Source: Methanobrevibacter millerae (lineage in GTDB: Archaea > Methanobacteriota > Methanobacteria > Methanobacteriales > Methanobacteriaceae). Taken from it: a stretch of DNA of 64,000 nucleotides. The translations under genes and the position numbers were made by a program. The DNA is taken from positions 124,001-188,000 of the forward strand of contig SUTF01000007.1 in assembly GCA_015063005.1 (NCBI GenBank), given 5' to 3'. Of this stretch, positions 53,840 through 63,453 are shown piece after piece. The notes beneath the pieces were generated by a model. That model made no database searches. It was not told where the DNA came from and saw nothing but the letters and a program-made list of their open reading frames with translations. The first letter of the stretch is position 1; every line of letters begins with the position of its first letter.

Positions 53840-54493
53840 ATGAGCGATACTAACTTTACACCGATTACCCTGGATTTCATTGAGGAAATCAACAGGACAT
53901 TGAAAGCTCCTGGGGCAAACTATAAGCTTAAAGATGGTGATTTGACAAAAGAGACTTTTGAAAACAGCGAAGACTTTACACTGATTCAGTATGTGGGTGA
54001 TGAGGAGATTGAACTTACTTTTGAAACCGGATTCAAGGACAATACATACTACATCTCATCAGCATTCGACATTATATCAGGAGATTTGCTTGACGGACGC
54101 GAGGCAAGAGACATCTTCCAGTCAGTCAACATGTACTTTAGAAACGTCATTGCTAATCCGGGAAAGGATTTTTCACAAGAAAAAGAATCATTAATCAATT
54201 TTCTGATTTTAAGCGACGAGAAGTATGACAGGGACACTCTGGAAAAGCAGTTGGATGAGAAAAAAATAATCGATGACTACAATTCCGATAAAGAAAAAAT
54301 CTATTGTGATGAAGAAATGACAGACATCCAGAAATCTCTGGCTTTAAAGGAGCTTCTGCATATGTCAATCTGTGAAGTGATAAATGATATTGACCTTTTC
54401 TTTACAAGACCGTTGGATTTATCCCCTGCTGAGGAACAGGAAAAGAACCGTCAGGAAGCAAAGGCTTTGGAAAATGAGATGCAATTATATTAA
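53840..54493 (+). CDS. Unknown acidic protein
   Basis: 217 residues from the ATG at 53840; an earlier ATG at 53807 overlaps the preceding stop and lacks a binding site. It starts FTPITLDFIEEINRTLKAP and ends in a highly charged helix (EEQEKNRQEAKALENEM). The middle contains DGREARDIFQSVNMYFRN. No catalytic motif or membrane segment. It sits in the same likely operon as its neighbours. Confidence 0.6.
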   Translation: MSDTNFTPITLDFIEEINRTLKAPGANYKLKDGDLTKETFENSEDFTLIQYVGDEEIELTFETGFKDNTYYISSAFDIISGDLLDGREARDIFQSVNMYFRNVIANPGKDFSQEKESLINFLILSDEKYDRDTLEKQLDEKKIIDDYNSDKEKIYCDEEMTDIQKSLALKELLHMSICEVINDIDLFFTRPLDLSPAEEQEKNRQEAKALENEMQLY

Positions 54494-54515
54494 ACCTAAA
54501 AATTGATGTGAGATA

Positions 54516-54731
54516 ATGGCTGAAACAAAAGAAATCATCATTGCACTTGTAGGATACATTCTCGGATTTTTATCTCCAATAGTTGGAATAATTGCAGGTA
54601 TAGTTATCTTTTTTACCCAAAGGGAAAATCCCTTCCTTAAAAAGCAGGCAAAATTCATTATTGTATTTGCATTAATCATATGGGCTATTACTATAATCTG
54701 CATAACACAGGGACTTTACCCATCATTATAG
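54516..54731 (+). CDS. Small two-helix membrane protein
   Basis: 71 residues. Two hydrophobic helices (about 8-32 and 47-68) are separated by FFTQRENPFLKKQAKF. The 'EN.F.K.QAKF' loop between two helices is like DUF4870-type proteins. The start follows GTGAGATA, and it is the last gene of the operon. The function is unknown. Confidence 0.65.
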   Translation: MAETKEIIIALVGYILGFLSPIVGIIAGIVIFFTQRENPFLKKQAKFIIVFALIIWAITIICITQGLYPSL

Positions 54732-54935
54732 TTATAAAATTCGAAGTTATTCACTGATTTCGGATTTTAATAATCTTTTTTTAAAATTAAATCATCTATC
54801 GTCCTCAGATCATAAATTTAACTATAACTATCCGCTATTGTCTTTGCTTTCGAGTTTGAAATAATGTATACTTTTTTTATTTTCGAATTTATTTTTCTAC
54901 ATGTAGTATACTTTTTTTAATTATGAATACAAACA

Positions 54936-54975
54936 TTTATATACTATGACATCCTACTATTAATTGTGTACACAA
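54936..54975 (+). promoter_or_regulatory. TATA box and TTGTGTACACAA palindrome at the start of transcription
   Basis: TTTATATAC (near 54937) is followed by the 12-base palindrome TTGTGTACACAA at 54964-54975, about where the transcript should begin. Two GTATACTTTTTTTA direct repeats lie upstream at 54866 and 54906, and CTACATGTAG is centred near 54902. The downstream gene encodes a possible ribbon-helix-helix protein, so autoregulation is plausible. Confidence 0.5.
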
Positions 54976-55009
54976 ATTTGAAAAATGTAAACTAATAGGA
55001 GTTTTATGT

Positions 55010-55780
55010 ATGACAGATAAAAACCCAAAAGAATTCAGATTTGGAAATGAAAAATTCGGAGGATCATTCAGACCTGGTGAATTTGAATTGAAGTTCCCTG
55101 ATGAATTGCCTCGCGAAGAATTTGAAGAAATGTTTCGTGAAAGATTGGAATCACTCCACAAAATCGGACGTGAATTCATGCCTTTCGATGACAATGAAAT
55201 AAAGGTCAAAAAGGAAAAGTTAAGACCTCTAAGCATACGCGTAAAGGCACACACCAAAGAATTTTTCAAAAACAGCTCAATATTATCAGCTCGTGAAGTA
55301 TTGGAGTTATATGAAAACTTCAACAATGGCAGTGAAGCATTCATCAACTCCCTTTTGAAGGATGAGGAAGATTTAAAACAGCAACTATCAGAAATCCAGG
55401 AAAAACTGCACAATGCCCAATTATTTAAGGATAAGCTCAACGACCTAGATCTTGAAAAAAGCGAAATGACAGATGAAGACATAATCTCATCCCTCAATGA
55501 AAAATACGACACATCTGAAGTAAAGATTGTTATTTCAAGTGATGACATATTGGATGACATTGCGCTTTACAATACCCAAAGCGTTGTCATGCCTGAGGCA
55601 AATTATCTTGTGATAAATGCCGTAAATGACATCACTCCGGTAGTCTATTACTTCCCTAAGGACTTTGCTGAAGACGCTATTGTCGGAATTTTGGCTAATA
55701 TATCAAAATATTGTGACGAACAGAAAATCGAATATTCATTTTTTGAAGAAGAACAAGAAGAAGATGATGGTGAAGAATAG
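55010..55780 (+). CDS. Probable ribbon-helix-helix-type regulator with coiled coil
   Basis: 256 residues. The start follows AGGAG. The segment RPLSIRVKAHTKEFFKNSSILSAREVLELYENF (quoted in parts: LSIRVKAHTKEFF, then ILSAREVLEL) at about residues 72-108 has the strand-helix-helix shape of ribbon-helix-helix DNA-binding domains. A coiled coil (EEDLKQQLSEIQEKL) and a C-terminal acidic domain follow. It is a single-gene unit behind a palindromic site. The DNA-binding call is moderate; the protein could also be a structural factor. Confidence 0.55.
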   Translation: MTDKNPKEFRFGNEKFGGSFRPGEFELKFPDELPREEFEEMFRERLESLHKIGREFMPFDDNEIKVKKEKLRPLSIRVKAHTKEFFKNSSILSAREVLELYENFNNGSEAFINSLLKDEEDLKQQLSEIQEKLHNAQLFKDKLNDLDLEKSEMTDEDIISSLNEKYDTSEVKIVISSDDILDDIALYNTQSVVMPEANYLVINAVNDITPVVYYFPKDFAEDAIVGILANISKYCDEQKIEYSFFEEEQEEDDGEE

Positions 55781-55792
55781 TTCACCATCGTC
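55763..55792 (+). terminator. Hairpin overlapping the end of the regulator gene
   Basis: GATGATGGTGAA and TTCACCATCGTC form a 12-bp stem with one G-U pair and a 6-base loop (GAATAG) that contains the stop codon. No strong T-run follows. Confidence 0.6.
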
Positions 55793-55858
55793 CACACCTT
55801 GTGCATAAGATATGTTTATATACCTGTTTTTTTCTATATATGCATGAGGTGAAAAATA

Positions 55859-56482
55859 ATGACTCAAATTAACCCATATCCATTCAAGTGTCCGGTATGC
55901 TCAAAGGAGTTTGAAGACTATGTACTGCTTTCAACAAACCAGTGCGGTTCAAGCGACTTGGATACAAGGCCGCCGGAAATGATGAGAAGCACAATGAATG
56001 CATGGATTCATGAATGTCCCAAATGCGGATACGTTGCACGTGACTTTGACGAAAGCCCAGAAATAACTTTGGAATTTCTCAAAAGCGATACATATCAAAA
56101 CATTGATTTTGAATTTGAAAAAGGACTTGCAGAAAAATTCTACAAAGAATATCTAATTTTAAAGCAAAGCGGCAACACTGAAGATTTGTACTATCCTTTA
56201 TTGAACTGCTCATGGGCATGCGATGATGCGGGGGACGATAAAAATGCATGTGAAATCAGAAAGCTTTGCATCGATGAGATATCCGAAGACAATGAGACAA
56301 TGTCTCTAATCAGGTTGGACTTGCTTAGAAGGTCTTCCCAGTTCAATCGTGCAGTGGAGGAGTACTCACACAGGACTTTTTCAGATGAGTTCCTTAATGA
56401 AATATGCACATTCCAGATAATGCTTGCAAAATCAGGTGATGACGGCTGCTATACGGTTGAAGATATGCAGAAAATGGGATAG
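55859..56482 (+). CDS. DUF2225-family zinc-binding protein
   Basis: 207 residues. CPVCSKEFEDYVLLSTNQCG and HECPKCGYVARDFDE form the paired CxxC sites of DUF2225 proteins, followed by a helical TPR-like region (FYKEYLILKQSG, LRRSSQFNRAVEEY). The start has GAGGTGAAAA just upstream, and TTTATATA lies at about 55814. The biochemical role of DUF2225 is unknown. The gene ends 3 bases before the convergent NAD kinase gene, so the two genes face each other tail to tail. Confidence 0.85.
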   Translation: MTQINPYPFKCPVCSKEFEDYVLLSTNQCGSSDLDTRPPEMMRSTMNAWIHECPKCGYVARDFDESPEITLEFLKSDTYQNIDFEFEKGLAEKFYKEYLILKQSGNTEDLYYPLLNCSWACDDAGDDKNACEIRKLCIDEISEDNETMSLIRLDLLRRSSQFNRAVEEYSHRTFSDEFLNEICTFQIMLAKSGDDGCYTVEDMQKMG

Positions 56483-56485
56483 ATG

Positions 56486-57244
56486 CTAGTTAATGTTTTC
56501 ACGCACGGTATCAATGAAACTTCCATTTTCCAATTTTATTATTTTTGTTATTTCATCTGACTTTCTGATTCTTATTATATCGCCGTTTAAAGCTTCAATA
56601 GGCTTTCCATCATAGAGTACATATGCTGAGGTATTCTCTCTAAGTTCGGTTATTTCAATTTCAACGATTGACTTATCTGAAAGAACAATGCTTCTGTTTA
56701 GTATTGAATGGGGCGCTATTGGAGTTAATGTAATGATTTCGGCAGTCGGATCAACGATTGGCCCTCCGCATGAGAGGTTGTATGCGGTTGATCCTGTAGG
56801 TGTGCACAGCAAAATCCCGTCGGCAGTATATGAATTGATCAGTTTTCCGTTTACATTGACGTTGAATCTGACAACTCCGAATGCGTTTTTTGAAAGTCCA
56901 ATCTCGTTTAATGCAGGAGGAATCTTTAAAACATCACCGTTTGGCCTAATCACTTCGCCTTCAAGCATCATTCTATTTTCAATATAATAGTTTCCTTTAG
57001 TGATGTCATCAAGGGCATCATTAATGTTTTCTGGTGAAATCTCAGTAAGATAACCTAGGGTTCCTGTGTTAATTCCAATCAATGGCTTGTCCTTGGGAGA
57101 TTTTAGAAATGTGCCGTCGCCTCCAATTGATATTGTCAAATCAGCATCGCCAATGTCAGCTATAACTTCACAGATTCTTGAAATTTCATCCCTTATTTTC
57201 AAAGATTCGGTGTTTTCATCATCATAATTGAGAAAAATTTTCAT
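56486..57244 (-). CDS. nadK: NAD kinase
   Basis: 252 residues. GGDGT at residues 41-45 is the ATP-NAD kinase signature; GINTGTLGYLTEI and DGILLCTPTGSTAYNLSCGG are the other conserved blocks. It phosphorylates NAD (and often NADH) to NADP(H), in the cytoplasm. It is shorter than fused archaeal forms (no inositol monophosphatase domain), similar to bacterial single-domain kinases. The gene is convergent with the DUF2225 gene. Confidence 0.95.
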   Translation of the reverse strand: MKIFLNYDDENTESLKIRDEISRICEVIADIGDADLTISIGGDGTFLKSPKDKPLIGINTGTLGYLTEISPENINDALDDITKGNYYIENRMMLEGEVIRPNGDVLKIPPALNEIGLSKNAFGVVRFNVNVNGKLINSYTADGILLCTPTGSTAYNLSCGGPIVDPTAEIITLTPIAPHSILNRSIVLSDKSIVEIEITELRENTSAYVLYDGKPIEALNGDIIRIRKSDEITKIIKLENGSFIDTVRENIN

Positions 57245-57297
57245 GATAATATCTTTTCAAATAGCTTTATATATTTGTTGTGTATAAATTGATAATC

Positions 57298-57855
57298 ATG
57301 AGAAAGCTTATTATAATCATATTGGCTCTTGTGATTTTCATTCCAGTGGCTTCAGCCCAAAACGTAACGATAAATGGTGTGGACTTTCAGATTCCGCAGC
57401 AGTATGAACACGGAACCGTAAAGGAATCCTCATATGTATATCAAAGCGGCTTTACATTCAGGATTCTTTCTTTGGATGACTACAAAAACCTCCGTTTGAA
57501 CTATGGGGACGATATAGTCAACGCAAAGTCTGCCCAGCACACAAGCATTGCAGGCCATGACGCTGTTGTAATACCGAACAAATACCAGTCAAAGGACTAC
57601 ACCACAGTATACTTTGCAACTGCAGACAAAATCTTTCTGGTATGCTTTAACGACACCTATGTCAATGACGACATCACAAACATGATAGCAAACACTCCTG
57701 CCCAGACAATGTCTGCCAATGACTTTGCAAACCAGCTCAACAGTGCCTTGGAGGATTACAAACAGCAGCTGTCTGACAAGGAAGCTCAGCTTGAATATGA
57801 GGACTATCAAAGGTCAAACAAGCCCACCACAAGATACTATTTCTTCTGGCTGTAA
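57298..57855 (+). CDS. Secreted protein with N-terminal signal peptide
   Basis: 185 residues from the ATG at 57298, which follows TTGATAATC. The signal peptide (about 1-20) ends PVASA. The mature part (VTINGVDFQIPQQYEHGTVKE) is beta-rich, then helical with an acidic Gln-rich end (LEDYKQQLSDKEAQLEYEDY). The 'VNGVDFQIPQQYEHGT' opening recalls small secreted proteins common in Methanobrevibacter (PsbP-like sheets), also seen in the external part of the protein at 12871. No anchor is seen. Confidence 0.7.
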   Translation: MRKLIIIILALVIFIPVASAQNVTINGVDFQIPQQYEHGTVKESSYVYQSGFTFRILSLDDYKNLRLNYGDDIVNAKSAQHTSIAGHDAVVIPNKYQSKDYTTVYFATADKIFLVCFNDTYVNDDITNMIANTPAQTMSANDFANQLNSALEDYKQQLSDKEAQLEYEDYQRSNKPTTRYYFFWL

Positions 57856-57926
57856 TACTGTTCAAATGCTCTTGGACTTTTTACTTATAAATCAAGTTTC
57901 ATAAATATCATCTGGAGGTATTAGAA

Positions 57927-58398
57927 ATGTTTGATGAAATTATAGAAGAGTTCAAGGATAAGGATGAATATGTAATGCCGTTGATTGACCCGGACTGCAT
58001 AGTGACGGCTCTTTTGTATGAAAGGTTGTGTTAGGATAATTGACTTTTACCTAAAGCAGCTTCTGACGCTCAGGCCGTCACCCTATTTCAGGGTTCTTCT
58101 CGAAAAGCTCATAGTCGAGCTCAAGTACTTCGGCTATCCAAACATCGAACTTGCAGACATTCTATCCATATTGATCATTCTTGACTATATTCTAAGTGAT
58201 GAAAGATTAATCAAATCATACGAAGGCTATATCAGAAAGGCACTTATGGTCATAGATGACATTCTGGGCGATGGCCTTTATGTCAAGATTGAACCGAAAA
58301 TAGTTTCGGTGGAGCAGGAATTCTACCGAAACATTGCACCGTCACAAAAGCAGTTCGACGACCGGTTAACAGAAGAAATCAGAAAATTAATCATTTAA
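57927..58398 (+). pseudogene. Gene split by a probable frameshift
   Basis: A first frame of 35 codons starts at 57927 after GGAGGTATT (FDEIIEEFKDKDEYVM) and ends at TAG 58032-58034. A second frame of 126 codons is open from 58018 (VRIIDFYLKQLLTLRPSPYF) to 58398 but has no binding site of its own. Joining the two near 58020 gives one smooth protein of about 155 residues, mostly helical. A one-base change would restore it. Either it is a decayed gene or it is read by frameshifting; no slippery site is obvious. Confidence 0.5.
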
Positions 58399-58573
58399 TT
58401 TTTTTAATTTTAAATGTTCATTTAAACAATTTTTGAATATATTTTTGTATTATTCAAATAATTTTTAAAATAATTTATAAAACAAATAAAATATTTTTAA
58501 AATAAAAATCATTTAGTAATATTTATATACAAATGTTCATATATGTTCATATATGCATTAGTGAGGTTGTTTA

Positions 58574-58780
58574 ATGAATAGAAAATTATTTTTATATTTT
58601 AAGCTTTTAACCTATTCGTGCGAAAAAATGTTCAAAGCTTTACAAATAATGTTGCCTAAAATGAAAAGAAAGGCAGACTGTTTTTTCAATGATTTTCTCT
58701 TTTTATCCAAACTCCCTGCATATATACCATATTTAACTATCCCTTATTTTTCAATAAACATTTTTGGTGAGACAATATGA
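58574..58780 (+). CDS. Possible small basic protein
   Basis: 68 codons after a GTGAGGTTG site; its stop overlaps the start of the next gene. The region upstream has ATTTATATA and two ATGTTCATAT direct repeats that could be the promoter of the secreted-protein gene at 58777. The peptide is hydrophobic at its C-terminal half ([19 protein letters not shown]). It may simply be the untranslated leader of the next gene. Confidence 0.3.
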   Translation: MNRKLFLYFKLLTYSCEKMFKALQIMLPKMKRKADCFFNDFLFLSKLPAYIPYLTIPYFSINIFGETI

Positions 58781-59280
58781 ATATTAAAAAAATTTTAGTG
58801 CTATTTGTTGTTTTAATAGCTGTCGTTAGCTGTTTGAACGTTGCAAGTGCAGGAATCTTTGACTTTTTAGGCGGCCAGCCGGCTGAAGTGACAAACCAGA
58901 CATACAAGTTTGACGGATTTACATTGGATTTTGATTCAAATGCTACAATGACTAACTTCAATACATCAAGCAACGGTATCGATACAACATCATATATCAT
59001 CAGTACAAAAAATTCAAGCTTTGTAGTGGATGTTTCCACAGGATCCCAAATGGTAAGTTCCGGATCTGAATACGCAAAAAATTGGGTAAATGACAATGGA
59101 GCTACATTGGGCGGAACATATGGAAACTGGACAATAATCGACCTTAACACTGCAACTTCAAACAACGAAAACCTGACCGGTTATATCCTGACCCAAATCG
59201 ATGGAGGAAAACTTATAGAAATCCAGGGCGACAATCTGGATGTCCTCAAAAAGGTTTCCGACACATACAAAAAAGCATAA
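58777..59280 (+). CDS. Secreted protein with signal peptide
   Basis: 167 residues. The signal peptide (about 1-25) ends NVASAGIF. The mature domain is beta-rich ([35 protein letters not shown]) and has no anchor. The 'F.GF.L..P..' style of secreted single-domain protein is common in this genome type, also at 57298. The gene overlaps the preceding possible small gene by 4 bases. A hairpin terminator follows. Confidence 0.7.
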   Translation: MNIKKILVLFVVLIAVVSCLNVASAGIFDFLGGQPAEVTNQTYKFDGFTLDFDSNATMTNFNTSSNGIDTTSYIISTKNSSFVVDVSTGSQMVSSGSEYAKNWVNDNGATLGGTYGNWTIIDLNTATSNNENLTGYILTQIDGGKLIEIQGDNLDVLKKVSDTYKKA

Positions 59281-59287
59281 GTCTTTA

Positions 59288-59311
59288 AGTCGTTAATTTA
59301 ACGGCTTTTTT
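59288..59311 (+). terminator. Hairpin terminator
   Basis: AGTCGTTAA and TTAACGGCT pair (one T-G pair) and are followed directly by six T residues, 8 bases after the stop codon of the secreted protein gene. Confidence 0.7.
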
Positions 59312-59329
59312 ATTTAAGGAATTGATAAC

Positions 59330-62300
59330 ATGAAAAAACTGATAATATTGAGTTTGCTGATATTCATCATGTCGATTGGATGTGTATCCGCAAGCGATGT
59401 AAACTCAGATGCTACAGTTCTTAATTCAACAGATAGTTCTGCAATAGCTGCTGGTACAGGAACATTCAGCGATCTTCAAATCAAAATAGATAGTGCCGTT
59501 CAGGGAAGTACAATTAACTTGGATAAGAATTATGCATATGATGAGGGATTTGACAGTGATGGAATTCAAATCAACAAGGCATTGACGATAAAAGGTAATG
59601 ACTATACGATTGATGGAAAAGGATTATCAAGAATATTTGATATTGAAGCATCAAATGTCACTTTAATAGGTATTACATTAATAAAGGGGTATAGTGAAAG
59701 TGGTAATGGTGGAGCAATACTCTGGAATGGAGATTCAGGAAGTATCGATGAATGTACTCTTGAATATAATGCTGCTCTTGCAGGAGGAGCAATATACTGG
59801 CAGGGAACAAACGGTAATGTTGACCACTGCAAATTCAACCACAACAATGCAACTGATGAATACGGATACGGCGGAGCAATATGCATAAACGGTGAATGCT
59901 TATCTATTACATCATCAGATTTTTACAGGAATTATGCTCTTGATGAAGGTGACGGAGGTGCTCTTTCAGTAGATGCTGATGGTGTTACTGTTGATTCATG
60001 TAATTTCGAGAGAAACTATGCAAACAGTGCAGGTGGGGCAATCTACTGGTCAAATGACGATGGCCTTTTGACTGGATGTACTTTTCTTCATGACTATGCT
60101 ACCCTTGGAGGAGCCATAGTCCACACAGGCTTTGACAGTATAGTATCTGAAAGCAGCTTTGAAGAGTGCTATGCACTTGAAGGAGGAGCAATAAGTATTA
60201 ACTACTGTAACTTAAGAATATTTGACTGCATCTTTGATGATAATTATGCCGAGTATAGAGGTGGTGCTATTAAAATAGATTCATGGGGTGCTGCAACAAT
60301 AGACTATTCAACATTCACAAACAATCGTGTAACCAAATCAACTGGAAGCAATCATGGTGGTGCAATCTATTCAGTCAGTGAAGAAGGAATTGAAGTTAGA
60401 AATTCCAATTTTGAAAACAATGAAGTTCCATACCTCGGAGCTGCAATCTATTTGAACAATGATCTTGCAGATGTCATAGAAAACTGTACATTCAAAAACA
60501 ATACTGGAAATTATGGAGCAGTAACTACCGACGCAACAAATGTAACAATAAAAGACTCCAAATTTATGGACAACACTGGAAGATATGGTGCAGCTGATGT
60601 ATATCTGAAGAGTGATGACAGTATCATAACTAACTGTGATTTTAAAAACAGTTATGCCGGTGGAGATGGTGGTTCTGTTTACTGGAGCGGAGACAGTGGT
60701 GAGCTAAGCGACTCAACATTTACAAACTGCAAAGTATCAACATTAAATAGTGCAGGTGCAGTTTACTGGAGTGGAAACAATGGTATAATATCCAAATCAG
60801 AATTTAAAAACAATAATGCATTTGACAGTGGAGCCATCAGATTATATGGGGATAAGGTGACAGTCAAAGACTCCAAATTCATAAACAACACAGCTTCATT
60901 GAACGGTGGTGCAATAGATATTGATGGAATAAACGATAATGTGATAAACTGCCAATTCGATAAAAACAGTGCACTTAACGGAGGAGCAATAAAAGTAAGC
61001 GGCGATAAAACAACCATTGAAAAGTCAACATTCACAGAAAATAATGCTGTAAATGGTGGAGCAATCAACTGGGGTGGAGATGACGGCAATCTCATTAATT
61101 CAAATTTCGTCAAAAACATTGCTACTGATATAGGTGGTGCAATCTACTGGTTTGGTGATGATGGTGTCCTCAAATATGATGTCTTTGAAAACAACAACAC
61201 TGCTCTTCACAATGATATTGCAATTGAAGGAGACAATGTAGTAGTAATTCCAATAAATATTAAAATTAATGCTCCGGATGTTACTAAGAATTATGGAGGA
61301 TCTGAAAGTCTTCAAATTACATTGACTGAAAACAGCCAGCCAATAGCTAATGCTCAATTGCTTATAAACATCAATAATGCAAACTACACAAGAACTACTG
61401 ATTCATCAGGTAAGGCTTCACTTGCCATAAACCTAAACAGCGGCAAATATGATGCAGTCATTACATATAATGAAGTTTCAACCATCTCAAAAATCACAAT
61501 CAATAAGCTAAGCACTTCCCTGACACTTACAGCTTCACAGTCAGCTGACAAGACAGCTACATTAACAGCCACTATCAATCCGTCAGATGCATCAGGCTCA
61601 GTTAAATTCAACATAAACAATAAAGACTACACTGCAAACATAATCAATGGAAAGGCTACAACAACGGTCACCAACCTTGACTACAACACATATGATGTAA
61701 AGGCCACATATGATGGAAGCACTAACTATAAGTCTTCACAGGCATCATCTAAAGTAACCCTGAAAGAAAGTAAAGTTATTATTGATGCGCCAGACATTAC
61801 CAAATACTATAAAGGACCTGAAAGATTTGTCGTCACCCTTAAAGGCATCGATGCTAAGCCAATAGCTGATGGAAAGGTCAAAATAACCATAAATGGTCAA
61901 GTTTATGAAAGAACAACTGATTCAACCGGAACTGCATCAATGGCAATCAATCTGCCTGCCGGAGACTATAAGGCAGACGTTGAATATGGTGAGGAAAAGG
62001 TAACATCATCCGTCAGGATAAAGTCAACCCTTGAGGGAAATGACCTGACAAAGATGTTTAGAAACGCAAGCCAATACTACATAAAGGTGCTTGACTCAAA
62101 CGGAAATCCATTGAGCGGCCAAAAGGTAAAGTTCAACATAAACGGAGTGTTCTATGAAAGGGACATCAATGCCTCAGGAATTGCACGCCTAAACATAAAT
62201 CTTGAACCTAAGACATACACAATCACCGCAGAAAACCCATCAAATGGTGAGATGTACTCAAATACCATTACGGTAAAGCCTACAATCATAGAAAACCGTG

Positions 62301-63157
62301 ACCTGACCAAATACTACAGAAACGATTCACAATACATCATCAAGGTATTGGATGATCAGGGAAATCCTGTTAAAGCTGGTGTTTCAGTTGAATTCAACAT
62401 AAACGGAGTATTCTATACAAGACAGTCAGATTCAACAGGCCATGTCAGAATGAACATCAACCTCCAGCCTGGAAACTACGTAATAACTGCAATATATAAC
62501 GGAATGATGGTGTCAAACAATGTCCGTGTGTTAAGCATTTTGTCCGGAAAGAATATCGTAATGGAATATAAGGATGGAACAAGATATGAGGCAACGCTTC
62601 TTGACGGTCAGGGCAGACGTTATGCCGGCCAGACTGTACAGTTCAACATCAATGGAGTATTATATGACAGAGAAACCGATGCCAATGGTGTGGCCCGCTT
62701 AAATATTAACTTAGGTGGTGGAAGATACATCATAACCGCAACATATAATCAACTATCCATTTCAAATACAATCACTATCAATGTTCCTGTCACTGAATAT
62801 AACTGCCGTATGGGGCATAAGCTGACAATTCCAACATCAGTAACCGTATATCAATCACCGGGTGAAACACAGCCATTAGATTCATTTTACATATATTATG
62901 ACGAAGGACTTGTGGAATTTGATGTGCAGTACGATAAGTCAGATTATGATTCATCTTTCAGAGATGCCCTCTTAACCCATTACGTTAATAATTACGGTGC
63001 GAGCTTCCTTGGATATTACAATGGATGGGGAATGCTTAATATGAATGGATATCCAGAATATCCTAATTATGTGATGTGGTATGGTGACAGATATATGTAC
63101 AGTATCTGGACAGATAATCTAAATCTTGGAAAACGTGTCATTGAAAGCTTCAGCTAA
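59330..63157 (+). CDS. Large adhesin-like protein: beta-helix plus Ig-like repeats
   Basis: 1275 residues. A signal peptide (about 1-22, ending CVSASD) is followed by a right-handed beta-helix with many GGAI(Y/N)W turns (about 120-600; for example GGAIYWQGTNG, GGAIKVSGDK), as in polymorphic membrane or pectate-lyase-like repeats. Next come Ig-like domains (about 645-850) and four copies of the INGVFY/LNINL repeat (about 880-1155), also used in the protein at 41232. The last 120 residues form a separate domain (YNCRMGHKLTIPTSV). No C-terminal membrane anchor is visible, so attachment to the wall is unclear. It is probably a surface adhesin. Confidence 0.88.
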   Translation: MKKLIILSLLIFIMSIGCVSASDVNSDATVLNSTDSSAIAAGTGTFSDLQIKIDSAVQGSTINLDKNYAYDEGFDSDGIQINKALTIKGNDYTIDGKGLSRIFDIEASNVTLIGITLIKGYSESGNGGAILWNGDSGSIDECTLEYNAALAGGAIYWQGTNGNVDHCKFNHNNATDEYGYGGAICINGECLSITSSDFYRNYALDEGDGGALSVDADGVTVDSCNFERNYANSAGGAIYWSNDDGLLTGCTFLHDYATLGGAIVHTGFDSIVSESSFEECYALEGGAISINYCNLRIFDCIFDDNYAEYRGGAIKIDSWGAATIDYSTFTNNRVTKSTGSNHGGAIYSVSEEGIEVRNSNFENNEVPYLGAAIYLNNDLADVIENCTFKNNTGNYGAVTTDATNVTIKDSKFMDNTGRYGAADVYLKSDDSIITNCDFKNSYAGGDGGSVYWSGDSGELSDSTFTNCKVSTLNSAGAVYWSGNNGIISKSEFKNNNAFDSGAIRLYGDKVTVKDSKFINNTASLNGGAIDIDGINDNVINCQFDKNSALNGGAIKVSGDKTTIEKSTFTENNAVNGGAINWGGDDGNLINSNFVKNIATDIGGAIYWFGDDGVLKYDVFENNNTALHNDIAIEGDNVVVIPINIKINAPDVTKNYGGSESLQITLTENSQPIANAQLLININNANYTRTTDSSGKASLAINLNSGKYDAVITYNEVSTISKITINKLSTSLTLTASQSADKTATLTATINPSDASGSVKFNINNKDYTANIINGKATTTVTNLDYNTYDVKATYDGSTNYKSSQASSKVTLKESKVIIDAPDITKYYKGPERFVVTLKGIDAKPIADGKVKITINGQVYERTTDSTGTASMAINLPAGDYKADVEYGEEKVTSSVRIKSTLEGNDLTKMFRNASQYYIKVLDSNGNPLSGQKVKFNINGVFYERDINASGIARLNINLEPKTYTITAENPSNGEMYSNTITVKPTIIENRDLTKYYRNDSQYIIKVLDDQGNPVKAGVSVEFNINGVFYTRQSDSTGHVRMNINLQPGNYVITAIYNGMMVSNNVRVLSILSGKNIVMEYKDGTRYEATLLDGQGRRYAGQTVQFNINGVLYDRETDANGVARLNINLGGGRYIITATYNQLSISNTITINVPVTEYNCRMGHKLTIPTSVTVYQSPGETQPLDSFYIYYDEGLVEFDVQYDKSDYDSSFRDALLTHYVNNYGASFLGYYNGWGMLNMNGYPEYPNYVMWYGDRYMYSIWTDNLNLGKRVIESFS

Positions 63158-63165
63158 TTTTTTAA

Positions 63166-63198
63166 AATCCCCTTAATTGGGGATTAACTATTTTTTTT
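63166..63198 (+). terminator. Hairpin terminator with long T-run
   Basis: AATCCCC and GGGGATT form a 7-bp stem with a 6-base loop, followed by AACTATTTTTTTT. It lies 9 bases after the adhesin-like gene stop. Confidence 0.8.
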
Positions 63199-63453
63199 AA
63201 ACATCTGAATTTTACTTAATGAATGTAAAATTACAAAATAAAAGCAATATTGACTTTATGCATCATATAACCTATAAATATTACTTCAAATAATATATTG
63301 TAATGCAAATATGAAATTTTTATGTGTAAAATTATAGATTGTATTGTAAAATTTAAATATTATGTGGTGTATAATAGTTATTAACGCATCACTGTTACTT
63401 TAGGAGATTATCAAATAAATGAAAAACATTATCTTGTCTATTTTTTGAATACC

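Noticed and set aside
54937..55560. 207-codon minus-strand frame opposite the regulator gene
   Set aside because: It is Ser-rich, as antisense frames of acidic, Glu/Asp-rich genes usually are, and the plus-strand gene has a clear binding site and promoter.
43585..58398. Possible homology between the small helical protein at 43585 and the split gene at 57927
   Set aside because: They share only the MFD opening and helical character; no alignable block.
63419..63448. Nine-codon frame with a good AGGAG site before the YwgA-like gene
   Set aside because: Too short to call a gene; more likely the original start followed by a lost base in a T-run, or a chance site.
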